64,000 bases of DNA from Streptomyces sp. SJL17-4 (lineage in GTDB: Bacteria; Actinomycetota; Actinomycetes; Streptomycetales; Streptomycetaceae). The stretch covers positions 2,232,001-2,296,000 of the forward strand of contig NZ_CP104578.1 of assembly GCF_036826855.1 (NCBI RefSeq). Reading direction: 5' to 3'. The position numbers were made by a program, and so were the translations under genes. This document shows, piece by piece, positions 49,244-58,342 of the stretch (position 1 is its first letter; each line of letters begins with the position of its first letter). Under the pieces are notes generated by a model. That model did no database searches. It had not been told where the DNA came from and saw nothing but the letters and a program-made list of their open reading frames with translations.

Positions 49244-50836
49244 TCAGGCGGCGCCGGCGCCGGTCAGCGACCGGACCTCGGTCTCGGCGTGCCGTGCCTC
49301 GTCGGGCGGCTCGGTCGACGTCACGGTCCCGATCCAGCCGGCGAGGAAGCCCAGCGGGATGGAGACCGCTCCCGGGTTCTGCAGCGGGAAGAGGTGGAAG
49401 TCGACACCGGGGAACAGCGATTCGGGACTGCCGGAGACCACCGGCGAGATCACGACGAGAAGCACCGCGGGGATCAGACCGCCGTAGACGGACCAGACCG
49501 CGCCCCGGGTCGTGAACCTCCGCCAGAACAGCGAGTAGAGCAGCACCGGCAGATTGGCGGAGGCCGCGACCGCGAAGGCCAGCCCGACGAGGAAGGCCAC
49601 GTTGAGGTCGCGGGCGAGCAGCCCCAGGCCGATCGCGGCCGCGCCGATCCCCGCGGCGGCGATCCGGGCCACGGTCACCTCGCTGTACTGCTTCGCGTGC
49701 CGGCGGCGCAGCGAGGCGTACAGGTCGTGGGCGACGGAGGCCGAGGAGGCGAGGGTGATCCCCGCGACGACGGCGAGGATGGTCGCGAAGGCGACGGCGG
49801 CGACGATCGCGAAGAGCACGGTGCCGCCGGTGGAGCCCGCGCCGCCGCCGAGGTCGAGGGCGAGCAGCGGTACGGCGGTGTTCCCGGACGCGTTGGACGC
49901 GCGGACCTCGTCGGGGCCGATCAGCGCGGCGGCGCCGAAGCCGAGCACGATGGTCATCAGGTAAAAGCTGCCGATGAGCCCGATGGACCAGACGACCGAA
50001 CGGCGGGCGGCCCGGGCGGTCGGCACGGTGTAGAAGCGCGACAGGATGTGGGGCAGTCCCGCCGTGCCCAGGACCAGGGCGAGGCCGAGGCTGATGAAGT
50101 CGAGGCGGGCCGTCCAGTCGCCGCCGTAGCGGAGCCCGGGGGCGAGGAAGTCCAGGCCGTGCCCGCTGCGTTCGGCCGCCCTGGAGAGCAGGCTGTTCAC
50201 GTCGCCGTGGAACCGGAGCAGGACGAGAACGGTGAGCGCGATCGTGCCCGCCATGAGCAGGACCGCCTTGACGATCTGGATCCAGGTGGTGGCCCGCATG
50301 CCGCCGAGCGACACGTAGATCACCATCAGCGCGCCGACGCCGATCACCGTCCAGGAGCGGGCCGCCTCGCTGGTGCCGCCGAGCAGCAGCGCGACCAGGC
50401 TTCCGGCTCCCACCATCTGGGCCACGAGGTACAGCACGGAGACGGCCACCGAGGAGGTGCCGGCGGCGATCCGCACCGGGCGCTCGGCCATCCGCGCGGC
50501 GACGACGTCGGCGAGGGTGAACCGGCCGCAGTTGCGGACCAGTTCGGCCACCAGCAGCAGCACGACCAGCCAGGCGACGAGGAATCCGACGGAGTACAGC
50601 ATGCCGTCGTAGCCGTAGAGGGCGATCAGCCCGGAGATGCCGAGGAAGGAGGCCGCGGACATGTAGTCGCCGGCGATGGCGAAGCCGTTCTCCAGGGGCG
50701 AGAAGAGCCTGCCCCCGGCGTAGAACTCCTCGGCCGAACCGCGCCGGTTGCGGCTCACCCAGGTGGTGATCCCCAGGGTGACGGCGATGAAGACGCTGAA
50801 CAGCACGAGCGCCAGGGTCTGGTGGTCCGCGGTCAC
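49244..50836 (-). CDS. Solute:sodium symporter (acetate/monocarboxylate type, ActP-like)
   Basis: This 530-residue protein has about 13 hydrophobic helices and the SSS signatures, including EEFYAGGRLFSPLENGFAIA (split), GDYMSAASFLG and GLPHILSRFYT. It most resembles the ActP/MctC type that imports acetate, propionate or pyruvate with sodium or protons. The GTG at 50836 overlaps the stop of the DUF485 gene (GTGA). The operon converges on the DcuS/DcuR-like system, which probably regulates it. The cytosolic C-terminus is short. Confidence 0.92.
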   Translation of the reverse strand: MTADHQTLALVLFSVFIAVTLGITTWVSRNRRGSAEEFYAGGRLFSPLENGFAIAGDYMSAASFLGISGLIALYGYDGMLYSVGFLVAWLVVLLLVAELVRNCGRFTLADVVAARMAERPVRIAAGTSSVAVSVLYLVAQMVGAGSLVALLLGGTSEAARSWTVIGVGALMVIYVSLGGMRATTWIQIVKAVLLMAGTIALTVLVLLRFHGDVNSLLSRAAERSGHGLDFLAPGLRYGGDWTARLDFISLGLALVLGTAGLPHILSRFYTVPTARAARRSVVWSIGLIGSFYLMTIVLGFGAAALIGPDEVRASNASGNTAVPLLALDLGGGAGSTGGTVLFAIVAAVAFATILAVVAGITLASSASVAHDLYASLRRRHAKQYSEVTVARIAAAGIGAAAIGLGLLARDLNVAFLVGLAFAVAASANLPVLLYSLFWRRFTTRGAVWSVYGGLIPAVLLVVISPVVSGSPESLFPGVDFHLFPLQNPGAVSIPLGFLAGWIGTVTSTEPPDEARHAETEVRSLTGAGAA

Positions 50837-51318
50837 GGCTGCGTCACCCCTCGGGTCATCTCCTGGGTGTCCCAGCGCAGGTCGAGCGCGGCCCGGTCCC
50901 TGCGCAGCCGCGCGTGGCGCGCGTACGCCCAGGTCAGCAGGAAGGTGGTGAGGAACTGCCCGAGGCACGCCACCATCGCCACGTTCACCACCCCGACGAC
51001 CGGCCGCGCCATGAGTCCGGGCGCGGCGGTCGCCGCCACGACGTAGGCGAGGTACCAGAGGAGGAACGCGAGGGCGGCGGGGAAGACGAACCGGCGGTAG
51101 CGGCGGCGCACCTCCTGGAAGGCAGGGCTCCGCTGCACTTCCAGATAGATCTCCGCCGCGCTGTGGACCCGCTGTCGCAGCACCGCGTCGGGGCGGCCGT
51201 CACCGGGAGCCCCGGCCCCCGCGCGCTCGTCCCGGCCGGAGCCCGTCGCGTCGTACCAGGGGTCGTCGAAGGGCACCGCCGAAGCGTCGAGCCCCTCCTG
51301 CTTGTCCACCTGCTCCAC
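50833..51318 (-). CDS. DUF485 membrane protein, symporter partner
   Basis: This 161-residue protein has a long acidic/disordered N-terminus (about 1-50) and a DUF485 domain with two helices (FVFPAALAFLLWYLAYVVA and FLTTFLLTWAYARHA) and the conserved basic stretch RRRYRRF before the first. DUF485 proteins are found upstream of ActP-type symporters, and appear to be accessory or stabilising. The GTG at 51318 follows AAGGAGAG. It is the first gene of the symporter operon. Confidence 0.9.
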   Translation of the reverse strand: MEQVDKQEGLDASAVPFDDPWYDATGSGRDERAGAGAPGDGRPDAVLRQRVHSAAEIYLEVQRSPAFQEVRRRYRRFVFPAALAFLLWYLAYVVAATAAPGLMARPVVGVVNVAMVACLGQFLTTFLLTWAYARHARLRRDRAALDLRWDTQEMTRGVTQP

Positions 51319-51446
51319 CGGGCAACTCTCCTTGTCAGGCGAACCGTTTCGGCCGCGTGCCCAAGGATGGACAGAGCGGGAAGATCCCGGACTCTTCTCC
51401 TCCCGCTGTTCACCCCATCAGGTGACTCTCCGCCCAGGTGCCCTGA

Positions 51447-51481
51447 CCGGACCGTGCTGATATGCGTACCGCACGGTCCGG
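51447..51481 (-). terminator. parE terminator hairpin
   Basis: An 11-bp perfect stem (51447-51457 with 51471-51481) and 13-nt loop begins 6 bp past the parE stop. No U-tract. Confidence 0.7.
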
Positions 51482-51487
51482 ACTGCC

Positions 51488-53605
51488 TCAGGCGTCGATG
51501 CGCGAGCGGTCGAGGGTCGCCGCGGAGCCGGTGATGAACTCCTTGCGCGGTGCCACGTCGTTGCCCATGAGGAGGTCGAAGACCTGCTCCGCCGCGTCCA
51601 GGTCGCCGATGTTGATCCGGCGCAGGGTGCGGTGACGCGGGTCCATCGTGGTCTCCGCGAGCTGGTCGGCGTCCATCTCGCCCAGACCCTTGTAGCGCTG
51701 GATGGAGTCCTTGTAGCGGACGCCCTTGCGCTGGTACTCCAGCAGGGTCTGGCGCAGCTCGTTGTCCGAGTACGTGTAGACGTACTTGTCCTGGCCCTTC
51801 TTGGGCTGGACGAGCTCGATCCGGTGCAGCGGCGGCACGGCGGCGAAGACCCGCCCGGCCTCCACCATCGGCCGCATGTAGCGCTGGAAGAGCGTCAGCA
51901 GCAGACAGCGGATGTGGGCGCCGTCGACGTCGGCGTCGACCAGGAGGACGATCTTCCCGTACCGCGCCGCGTCGATGTCGAAGGTGCGGCCCGAGCCCGC
52001 TCCTATGACCTGGATGATCGCCCCGCACTCGGCGTTCTTCAGCATGTCCGAGACGGACGACTTCTGGACGTTGAGGATCTTGCCGCGAATCGGCAGCAGG
52101 GCCTGGAACTCGCTGTTGCGGGCGAGCTTGGCCGTACCGAGGGCCGAGTCGCCCTCGACGATGAAGAGCTCGCTGCGCTCCACGTCGTCGCTGCGGCAGT
52201 CGGCCAGCTTGGCCGGCAGCGAGGAGGACTCCAGCGCCGTCTTCCTGCGCTGCGCCTCCTTGTGCTGGCGGGCGGCGATGCGCGTACGGGCCGCGGCGAC
52301 GGCCTTGTCCAGGACGGCACGGGCCTGTGCCTTGGCGTCCCGCTTGGTCGAGGTGAGGAAGGCCTTGAGCTCCTTGGCGACCACGTTCGCCACGATCCGG
52401 CGGGCCGCGGACGTGCCGAGGACCTCCTTGGTCTGCCCCTCGAACTGCGGCTCGGCGAGGCGGACCGTCACGACGGCCGTGAGCCCCTCCAGGGCGTCGT
52501 CCTTGACGATGTCGTCCTCGGCGACGCGCAGCATCTTCGCCGAGCGCAGCACCTCGTTCACCGTCTTGGTGACGGCCTGCTCGAAGCCCGAGACGTGGGT
52601 GCCGCCCTTGGGCGTCGCGATGATGTTGACGAAGGACTTGACCGTGCTGTCGTAGCCGGTGCCCCAGCGCAGCGCGACGTCGACGGCGAGCTCACGGGTG
52701 ACCTCGGTCGGCGTCATGTGGCCGCGCTCGTCGAGGACCGGGACGGTCTCCTTGAAGGTGCCCTGGCCGGTGAGGCGCTGGATGTCGCAGACGGCCTTGT
52801 CCTGCGCGAGGTACTCGCAGAACTCGCTGATGCCGCCGTCGAAGCGGAAGGTCTCCTCGCTCTTGCCGATCCCCGCCAGGTCCCGCTCGTCGCGGACGAC
52901 GATGGTGAGGCCGGGCACGAGGAAGGCGGTCTGCCGGGCGCGCTGGTGCAGCGTCTCCAGGGAGAGCTTGGCGTCCTTGAGGAAGATCTGCCGGTCGGCC
53001 CAGTAGCGCACACGGGTGCCGGTACGGGTCTTGGGGACGCGCTTGCCCTTGCGCAGGCCGTTGCCCGGATCGAAGGGGCTGTCGGGACCCTGCTCGGTGA
53101 AGATGCCCGGGACGCCCCGGCGGAAGCTGATCGTGTGCGTGGCGCTGTTCCGGTCGACCTCGACGTCGAGGCGGGCCGACAGGGCGTTGACCACGGAGGC
53201 GCCGACGCCGTGCAGACCGCCGGACGCGGCGTACGATCCGCCGCCGAACTTTCCGCCGGCGTGCAGCTTGGTCATGACGACCTCGACTCCGGAGAGTCCG
53301 GTCTTCGGCTCGACGTCGACCGGGATGCCCCGGCCGTTGTCCTGGACCTCGACGGAGCCGTCGTCGTGGAGGACGACCTCGATGTGGTCGCAGTAGCCCC
53401 CGAGGGCCTCGTCGACCGAGTTGTCGATGATCTCCCAGATGCAGTGCATCAGGCCGCGGCTGTCGGTGGACCCGATGTACATACCGGGGCGCTTGCGGAC
53501 CGCTTCGAGCCCTTCGAGTACGAGCAGGTGCCGCGCGGTGTAGTTGGAAGCGTCACGGTCTGCGGTCAGCAGCGCACTGGACGGCACGGACGTTTCGGCG
53601 GTCAC
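51488..53605 (-). CDS. parE: DNA topoisomerase IV subunit B (ParE, GyrB-like)
   Basis: This 705-residue ATPase subunit has a GHKL domain (EIIDNSVDEA, DNGRGIPVD, GLHGVGASVVNALS), a transducer domain, and a Toprim domain with EGDSALGTAKLARN and DADVDGAHIRCLLL. The C-terminal tail has QRYKGLGEM. It works with ParC to decatenate DNA. The ATPase Lys is in KGGTH. It starts at GTG 53605 after GAGGAGCGAACCGC; in-frame sequence upstream to 54325 is not coding. The split of parC and parE by 7.5 kb is normal for Streptomyces. Confidence 0.92.
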   Translation of the reverse strand: MTAETSVPSSALLTADRDASNYTARHLLVLEGLEAVRKRPGMYIGSTDSRGLMHCIWEIIDNSVDEALGGYCDHIEVVLHDDGSVEVQDNGRGIPVDVEPKTGLSGVEVVMTKLHAGGKFGGGSYAASGGLHGVGASVVNALSARLDVEVDRNSATHTISFRRGVPGIFTEQGPDSPFDPGNGLRKGKRVPKTRTGTRVRYWADRQIFLKDAKLSLETLHQRARQTAFLVPGLTIVVRDERDLAGIGKSEETFRFDGGISEFCEYLAQDKAVCDIQRLTGQGTFKETVPVLDERGHMTPTEVTRELAVDVALRWGTGYDSTVKSFVNIIATPKGGTHVSGFEQAVTKTVNEVLRSAKMLRVAEDDIVKDDALEGLTAVVTVRLAEPQFEGQTKEVLGTSAARRIVANVVAKELKAFLTSTKRDAKAQARAVLDKAVAAARTRIAARQHKEAQRRKTALESSSLPAKLADCRSDDVERSELFIVEGDSALGTAKLARNSEFQALLPIRGKILNVQKSSVSDMLKNAECGAIIQVIGAGSGRTFDIDAARYGKIVLLVDADVDGAHIRCLLLTLFQRYMRPMVEAGRVFAAVPPLHRIELVQPKKGQDKYVYTYSDNELRQTLLEYQRKGVRYKDSIQRYKGLGEMDADQLAETTMDPRHRTLRRINIGDLDAAEQVFDLLMGNDVAPRKEFITGSAATLDRSRIDA

Positions 53606-54037
53606 GCGGTTCGCTCCTCGCTGAATTTGAAATCTGGCCCGGTGGGGTAAGGCCCGGCGTCGGTCACCCGTCAGAGGGTACCGATGCCTGGTAGAGCCGT
53701 TGTTACACCACCCTCCCCGATTCCTCATGCTAGTCCAGCGTCGCATGGATGTTCGATCCCTCGATGGGGTGACGCGAACATCACGTTCCCTTCCAGGCAT
53801 GAACCATTTAGGCTCCGGGCACGTCCTCATGAACAACCGGCAACCACGCCGGGAGGACTGACCGACACAAGCAACGCGAAATCCGTAGAGCGACGCAATA
53901 CGGCTCATTCGCCGCCAACCGGCAGCAGACAGCCACCTGCGAAGAAGTTTGAAGGAAAAGCCGCGAGCGGGAACGTTTTCGGCCTGGTTGGATGTTGACC
54001 CTGGTACGACAGCTCGTCGAGCTAGAGAAGAGGCGAC
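53606..54037. other. 432-bp divergent region between parE and the DUF7455 gene
   Basis: It carries a candidate parE promoter (see 53727-53756). Near the right end a GGGAAC (53969-53974) and GTTG (53994) spaced 19 bp resemble an ECF-sigma promoter for the DUF7455 gene; this is a weak match. A 104-aa ORF at 53684-53998 has no ribosome binding site and normal-composition bias is absent, so it is not called. Confidence 0.45.
53727..53756 (-). promoter_or_regulatory. Candidate parE promoter
   Basis: On the minus strand, TCGAAC (53756-53751) and TAGCAT (53732-53727) are spaced 18 bp, a fair match to an HrdB-type promoter. Transcription would start near 53720, about 115 nt before the parE GTG. Confidence 0.35.
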
Positions 54038-54268
54038 GTGACTACTGTTCTGACCCCCGCGAGCCCCCTGACGGCCGCTGACCGTTGCGACCGCTGCGGC
54101 GCCCAGGCCTACCTGCGTGTCGTCCTGACCAGCGGAGGTGACTTGCTCTTCTGCGCCCACCACGGACGTAAGTTCGAGCCGGAACTCAAGAAGATCGCCG
54201 TTGAGATACAGGATGAGACGGACCGCCTGACGGACGTGCCGGCCCGCACCCAGGGCGACGACCACTGA
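54038..54268 (+). CDS. DUF7455 small zinc-binding protein
   Basis: This 76-residue protein begins MTTVLTPASPLTAADRCDRCGAQ. Its metal site is probably the CDRC pair with the C and H of LFCAHHGRK, a compact zinc ribbon. The family is widespread in actinobacteria; its function is unknown to me. It starts at GTG 54038 after AGAAGAGGCGAC. The acidic end is short and disordered. Confidence 0.88.
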   Translation: MTTVLTPASPLTAADRCDRCGAQAYLRVVLTSGGDLLFCAHHGRKFEPELKKIAVEIQDETDRLTDVPARTQGDDH

Positions 54269-54312
54269 CGCCTCGCATCCACGACGAGCCCAGATCCGGC
54301 CACTGACCGGAC

Positions 54313-54356
54313 AGCGGGCGGCCACCCCCGAAGACCAAGGGGGGTGGCCGCCCGCT
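54313..54356. terminator. Bidirectional terminator hairpin
   Basis: A 17-bp perfect stem (54313-54329 with 54340-54356) and 10-nt loop lies between the convergent DUF7455 and trypsin genes. It has no clear U-tract. Confidence 0.82.
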
Positions 54357-54382
54357 CTCGTACCGTCACTGTCCGCCCTGGA

Positions 54383-55201
54383 TCAGAAACGCTCCGGCAG
54401 CACCGCCGAGACCCGGGTGTAGACCCCCGGGTTCTCCGCCTGCCCACAGCCGCTGCCCCAGGACACCAGGCCGACGAGGAGCCCCTTCGCCACGAGCGGG
54501 CCTCCGCTGTCGCCCTGACACGCGTCCCTGCCGCCCTGCGGGTCGCCCGCGCACAGCATCGTGTCGCTCCGGTAGGGGACGCCGAACCCGCCCGGGTACG
54601 CCCGCTCGCACGCGCTGTCGGGCAGCACCTGGACCCGCGCCGTCCGCAGCGTGGAGGCATAGGTCCCGTTGCCCGTCGTGTCGCCCCAGCCGTAGACGTC
54701 CGCCTCCGTGCCGGGCGTGTACGCCGCGTCTCCCGTACGGGCGACGCCGATCACGTACGACTGCGGCAGCGCGCTCACCAGCGTGAGCACCGCGAGATCG
54801 CCCGAGTTCGTCGTCGGGTCGTAGTCGGGGTTGACCCAGGTGTCCGAGATCCGCACCTCCTGCCCGCCCTGCCCGCGCAGCGCGGCGCGGCCCGCGATGA
54901 CCACGAAGTCGCGCACCTCCCACGGCTCGCCGCCGAGGACCTCACGGCCCAGACAGTGGGCCGCCGTGAGCACCTTGGTCGGCGCCACGAGCACGCCCCC
55001 GCAGAACTGCCCCGCGCGCGTACCCCCGAACCGGTCACGGCTGGACAGCGCCACGACCCATGGCGCGTCCGTGATCTGGGCCTGCCGGCCGCCCACCACG
55101 ACGCCGTCGGCGGCCACGGGTGCGGCGCCGGCCAGCTGCCCCGCCGCCGCTGCGATCAGGCCCAGAGCACCCGTCAATGCTCGGGTGAGGGAACCACGCA
55201 T
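54383..55201 (-). CDS. Secreted trypsin-like serine protease (S1 family)
   Basis: This 272-residue exported protease has a signal peptide (about 1-32), then IVGG-like VVVGGRQA, which suggests removal of a short propeptide. The catalytic triad is H82 (LTAAHC), D135 (DLAVL) and S232 (CQGDSGGP). Six cysteines can form the usual disulfides. The residue six before the active Ser is Asp (RDACQGDSGGP), so trypsin-like cleavage after Lys or Arg is expected. AGGAGGCTCC precedes the ATG. Confidence 0.93.
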   Translation of the reverse strand: MRGSLTRALTGALGLIAAAAGQLAGAAPVAADGVVVGGRQAQITDAPWVVALSSRDRFGGTRAGQFCGGVLVAPTKVLTAAHCLGREVLGGEPWEVRDFVVIAGRAALRGQGGQEVRISDTWVNPDYDPTTNSGDLAVLTLVSALPQSYVIGVARTGDAAYTPGTEADVYGWGDTTGNGTYASTLRTARVQVLPDSACERAYPGGFGVPYRSDTMLCAGDPQGGRDACQGDSGGPLVAKGLLVGLVSWGSGCGQAENPGVYTRVSAVLPERF

Positions 55202-55279
55202 GGAGCCTCCTGACTCTCCGGTGATGTCGGTTCACCCAGCGTCCAGCACACGGCCGCGCCGTGCACCCCGCGGACAGCC

Positions 55280-55317
55280 GGAGGGCCCGGCTCCCTCTCG
55301 GGGAACCGGGCCCTTCC
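55280..55317 (-). terminator. hrdB terminator hairpin
   Basis: AGGGCCCGG (55282-55290) pairs with CCGGGCCCT (55306-55314), and the stem extends toward a TCTC apex through TCCC/GGGA after a C/A mismatch that is G-U on the minus strand. It lies 52 bp after the hrdB stop. Confidence 0.65.
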
Positions 55318-55368
55318 GCGTACCGCTCCTGCCTCGTGTCCGTCACCCTCACGGACCCGCGGCAAGGA

Positions 55369-56916
55369 TCAGTCGAGGTAGTCGCGCAGCACCTGCGAGC
55401 GCGACGGGTGACGCAGCTTCGACATGGTCTTCGACTCGATCTGACGGATCCGCTCGCGGGTCACGCCGTAGACCTTGCCGATCTCGTCCAGCGTCTTCGG
55501 CTGGCCGTCGGTGAGACCGAAGCGCATCGAGACGACGCCCGCCTCACGCTCGGAGAGCGTGTCGAGCACCGAGTGCAGCTGCTCCTGGAGGAGCGTGAAG
55601 CTCACCGCGTCGGCCGGAACGACCGCCTCGGAGTCCTCGATCAGGTCGCCGAACTCGCTGTCGCCGTCCTCACCCAGCGGGGTGTGGAGGGAGATGGGCT
55701 CACGGCCGTACTTCTGGACCTCGATGACCTTCTCAGGGGTCATGTCGAGCTCCTTGGCCAGCTCCTCCGGGGTGGGCTCACGGCCCAGGTCCTGGAGCAT
55801 CTGACGCTGCACACGCGCGAGCTTGTTGATGACCTCGACCATGTGCACCGGGATACGGATAGTGCGGGCCTGGTCGGCCATGGCGCGGGTGATCGCCTGA
55901 CGGATCCACCAGGTGGCGTACGTGGAGAACTTGTAGCCCTTGGTGTAGTCGAACTTCTCGACCGCGCGGATGAGACCCAGGTTGCCCTCCTGGATCAGGT
56001 CCAGGAAGAGCATGCCGCGGCCCGTGTAGCGCTTGGCCAGCGAGACCACCAGACGGAGGTTGGCCTCCAGGAGGTGGTTCTTGGCCCGGCGGCCGTCCTC
56101 GGCGATGATCTCCAGCTCGCGCTTGAGCTTCGGCGCGAGCTTGTCCGAGTTCGCGAGCTTGTCCTCGGCGAACAGGCCGGCCTCGATGCGCTTGGCGAGC
56201 TCGACCTCCTGCTCGGCGTTGAGGAGCGGGACCTTGCCGATCTGCTTCAGGTAGTCCTTGACCGGGTCGGCGGTGGCGCCGGCGACAGCGACCTGCTGCG
56301 CCGGAGCGTCGTCCTCGTCCTCGTCGGACAGGACGAAGCCCTTGCTCTCGCCCTCGGTCTCTTCTTCCTCACCCTTGCCGGGCGCGACGTCCTCGAGCAG
56401 CTCTTCGCCCTCGACGGCTTCGTCGGCGTCCTTCTTGGACGAGGTCTTCTTGGCCGTGGCCTTCTTGGCGACGGTCTTCTTGGCCACCGTCTTCTTGGCG
56501 GCGGTCTTCTTCGCGGCCGCCTTCGGGGCGGCGGATCCGGCCTCGTCAGCCGGGTCGGCGCCCTCTGCCGCGGAGGCCGAGGCGGCCGTGACGGTCGTCT
56601 TCGTCACGGTCGTCCTGGCGGTGACGGTCTTGGTGGCGGTGCGCTTGGCCGGGCTCTTCGCGGCGACGCTCTTGCGGGCGCGCTTCGGCGACTCCGCTGC
56701 ACTGACCATCAGCGTCACACCCTCTTCCTCGAGGATCTGATTGAGGCTGCGCAGAACATTCTTCCACTGGGTTGGCGGAATCTGGTCAGCCTCGAAGGCC
56801 CGACGCACGTCATCGCCGGCGATCTGCCCATCAGCCTTTCCCCGCTCGATGAGCGCCATCACAGACTCGGACTCGGCGATCTCCGGCGGGAGCGTACGGG
56901 ATGTGCTGGCCGACAC
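55369..56916 (-). CDS. hrdB: Principal sigma factor HrdB
   Basis: This 515-residue sigma-70 protein directs RNA polymerase to most housekeeping promoters. It begins [15 protein letters not shown], typical of HrdB. A variable linker (about 90-215) rich in Lys/Ala ([12 protein letters not shown]) and then acidic residues separates region 1 from the core. Regions 2 to 4 are intact: [36 protein letters not shown] for -10 recognition, and [18 protein letters not shown] for -35 recognition. GTG 56916 follows GAGAGGTTGTTC. An in-frame extension to 57072 does not match the known HrdB N-terminus. Confidence 0.97.
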   Translation of the reverse strand: MSASTSRTLPPEIAESESVMALIERGKADGQIAGDDVRRAFEADQIPPTQWKNVLRSLNQILEEEGVTLMVSAAESPKRARKSVAAKSPAKRTATKTVTARTTVTKTTVTAASASAAEGADPADEAGSAAPKAAAKKTAAKKTVAKKTVAKKATAKKTSSKKDADEAVEGEELLEDVAPGKGEEEETEGESKGFVLSDEDEDDAPAQQVAVAGATADPVKDYLKQIGKVPLLNAEQEVELAKRIEAGLFAEDKLANSDKLAPKLKRELEIIAEDGRRAKNHLLEANLRLVVSLAKRYTGRGMLFLDLIQEGNLGLIRAVEKFDYTKGYKFSTYATWWIRQAITRAMADQARTIRIPVHMVEVINKLARVQRQMLQDLGREPTPEELAKELDMTPEKVIEVQKYGREPISLHTPLGEDGDSEFGDLIEDSEAVVPADAVSFTLLQEQLHSVLDTLSEREAGVVSMRFGLTDGQPKTLDEIGKVYGVTRERIRQIESKTMSKLRHPSRSQVLRDYLD

Positions 56917-57294
56917 GAACAACCTCTCGGAACGATGGAAACGGCTTCCGGCCCCGCCCTGGATCGGGCTGGAGCCGACGACCGTCGACGGGGAATGTGC
57001 CGACGGCGCGGGCTGGACCGGGGAACTACACAGCGCCTCCATCGGCTGCTGTATTCCTTCCTCGGCTGTCACCTCTTAGGTCATCGCACGGCTCGGAGGA
57101 GTGTTACGCCCAATCTTCGTGGCCCGAGTCACACCTCATGTGCGACAAATCAACGCAGAGGGATATATCAGCGTACATTCACGCCGCCGGAATCCTGGCA
57201 CCGGCCGGGAAACCCTTCCGGGCTCCCCGGGCGCCGCTCGGACCCGGCGGCGCGCGATGTCCGCGCCTCCGCGCTCCCGGCCACGGCCCGCGGG
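56917..57294. other. 378-bp leader and promoter region of hrdB
   Basis: This contains a long hrdB leader. An AT-rich TGATATATC lies near 57161-57169 on the minus strand and could be a -10 element, giving a leader of about 240 nt. The -35 partner is not clear. No separate gene is seen. Confidence 0.4.
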
Positions 57295-58182
57295 TCAGTG
57301 TTCGCGAGGGGCGGGGACGACCCGTTCCACCTCGGGGTGGACCGTGAGCAGCGCCCGCATGGCCGTCTCCGCGCCGAGGGCGTCGCCCGCGGCGAGCGCG
57401 TCGACGATCCGGGCGTGGTGCGTGAGACAGGCCTCGCTCGGGCGGTCGCAGCCCGTGACGGGGCCGCCGGACACCTGGAGCGCCGCGCCGACGATGCCGG
57501 AGAGGTGCTCCAGCATGCGGTTCCCGGCGAGCTGGATGAGCAGCGAGTGGAACTCGGTGTCGGCGCGCGAGAACGTGATGCCGTCCCCCTGCGCGAACGC
57601 GTGGCCCATGATCTCGACCATGTCGGCGAGACGCTGCTGGACGTCCTCGCGGCCGTGCCCGGCGGCGAGGCGGGCGGCCAGGGGCTCGATCGTCCAACGC
57701 AGCTCGTTCAGCTCACGACGCTGATCGTCCCGCTGCGGGCCGAAGGCCCGCCACTCGATGATGTCGGGGTCGAGGAGGTTCCAGTCGCTGACGGGCCTGA
57801 CGCGGGTGCCGACGTTCGGGCGGGCGCTGACGAGCCCCTTGGCCTCGAGCACGCGCAGCGACTCACGGACGACGGTGCGCGAGACCTCGAACCGCTGGCC
57901 GATCTCCTCCGGGACGAGCGGGCGGTCGGCCCCGAGATCGCCGGAGACGATCATCTGGCCGAGCTGCTGGACGAGCTGCCCGTGCAGCCCGCGCCCCCGG
58001 TTCCCGGCGCTCCGGCGGCCGACGCGGCCCAGGTCGGTGTCCACCCCCTCCCAGGAGGGCGGGCCCACGCGGCCGGCGGCGGGCGCCTCCGCGTAGGGGT
58101 AGCGGTCGAGATCGCCCGGGGCGCCGAGGCCGGAGTCGACGGAGCGGGCGGCGGTCATCATGGTGTGCGCAAGGGTACTCAC
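57295..58182 (-). CDS. GntR family regulator, FadR subfamily (FCD domain)
   Basis: This 295-residue regulator has an extended Gly/Ala/Pro-rich N-terminus (about 1-65), a winged helix (LHGQLVQQLGQMIVSGDLG, EIGQRFEVSRTVVRESL), and an FCD domain (PDIIEWRAFG, DTEFHSLLIQLAGN, THHARIVDALAAGD). The His/Asp pattern of the FCD metal site is kept. GntR proteins of this form often control uptake or oxidation of sugar acids; the target here is unknown. GTG 58182 follows AAAGGA. It is upstream of hrdB, but not clearly in its transcript. Confidence 0.87.
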   Translation of the reverse strand: MSTLAHTMMTAARSVDSGLGAPGDLDRYPYAEAPAAGRVGPPSWEGVDTDLGRVGRRSAGNRGRGLHGQLVQQLGQMIVSGDLGADRPLVPEEIGQRFEVSRTVVRESLRVLEAKGLVSARPNVGTRVRPVSDWNLLDPDIIEWRAFGPQRDDQRRELNELRWTIEPLAARLAAGHGREDVQQRLADMVEIMGHAFAQGDGITFSRADTEFHSLLIQLAGNRMLEHLSGIVGAALQVSGGPVTGCDRPSEACLTHHARIVDALAAGDALGAETAMRALLTVHPEVERVVPAPREH

Positions 58183-58342
58183 GCATCCTTTGTCGGCGTT
58201 GCTTCCGTGACCCTTGAGGTCTTTGGTGAAAAGCACACGAAAGGGTGATCGGCACCCCCTACACAATTGACGATTAATCGGACATATTTGGCGGATTTCA
58301 AGGGAGTTGACCTCGAACCGGAACCTTTCGGTCCGCAAGTGA

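Noticed and set aside
53684..53998. A 104-residue ORF between parE and DUF7455
   Set aside because: It lacks a ribosome binding site and the strong third-position G/C bias of its neighbours, and resembles no known protein.
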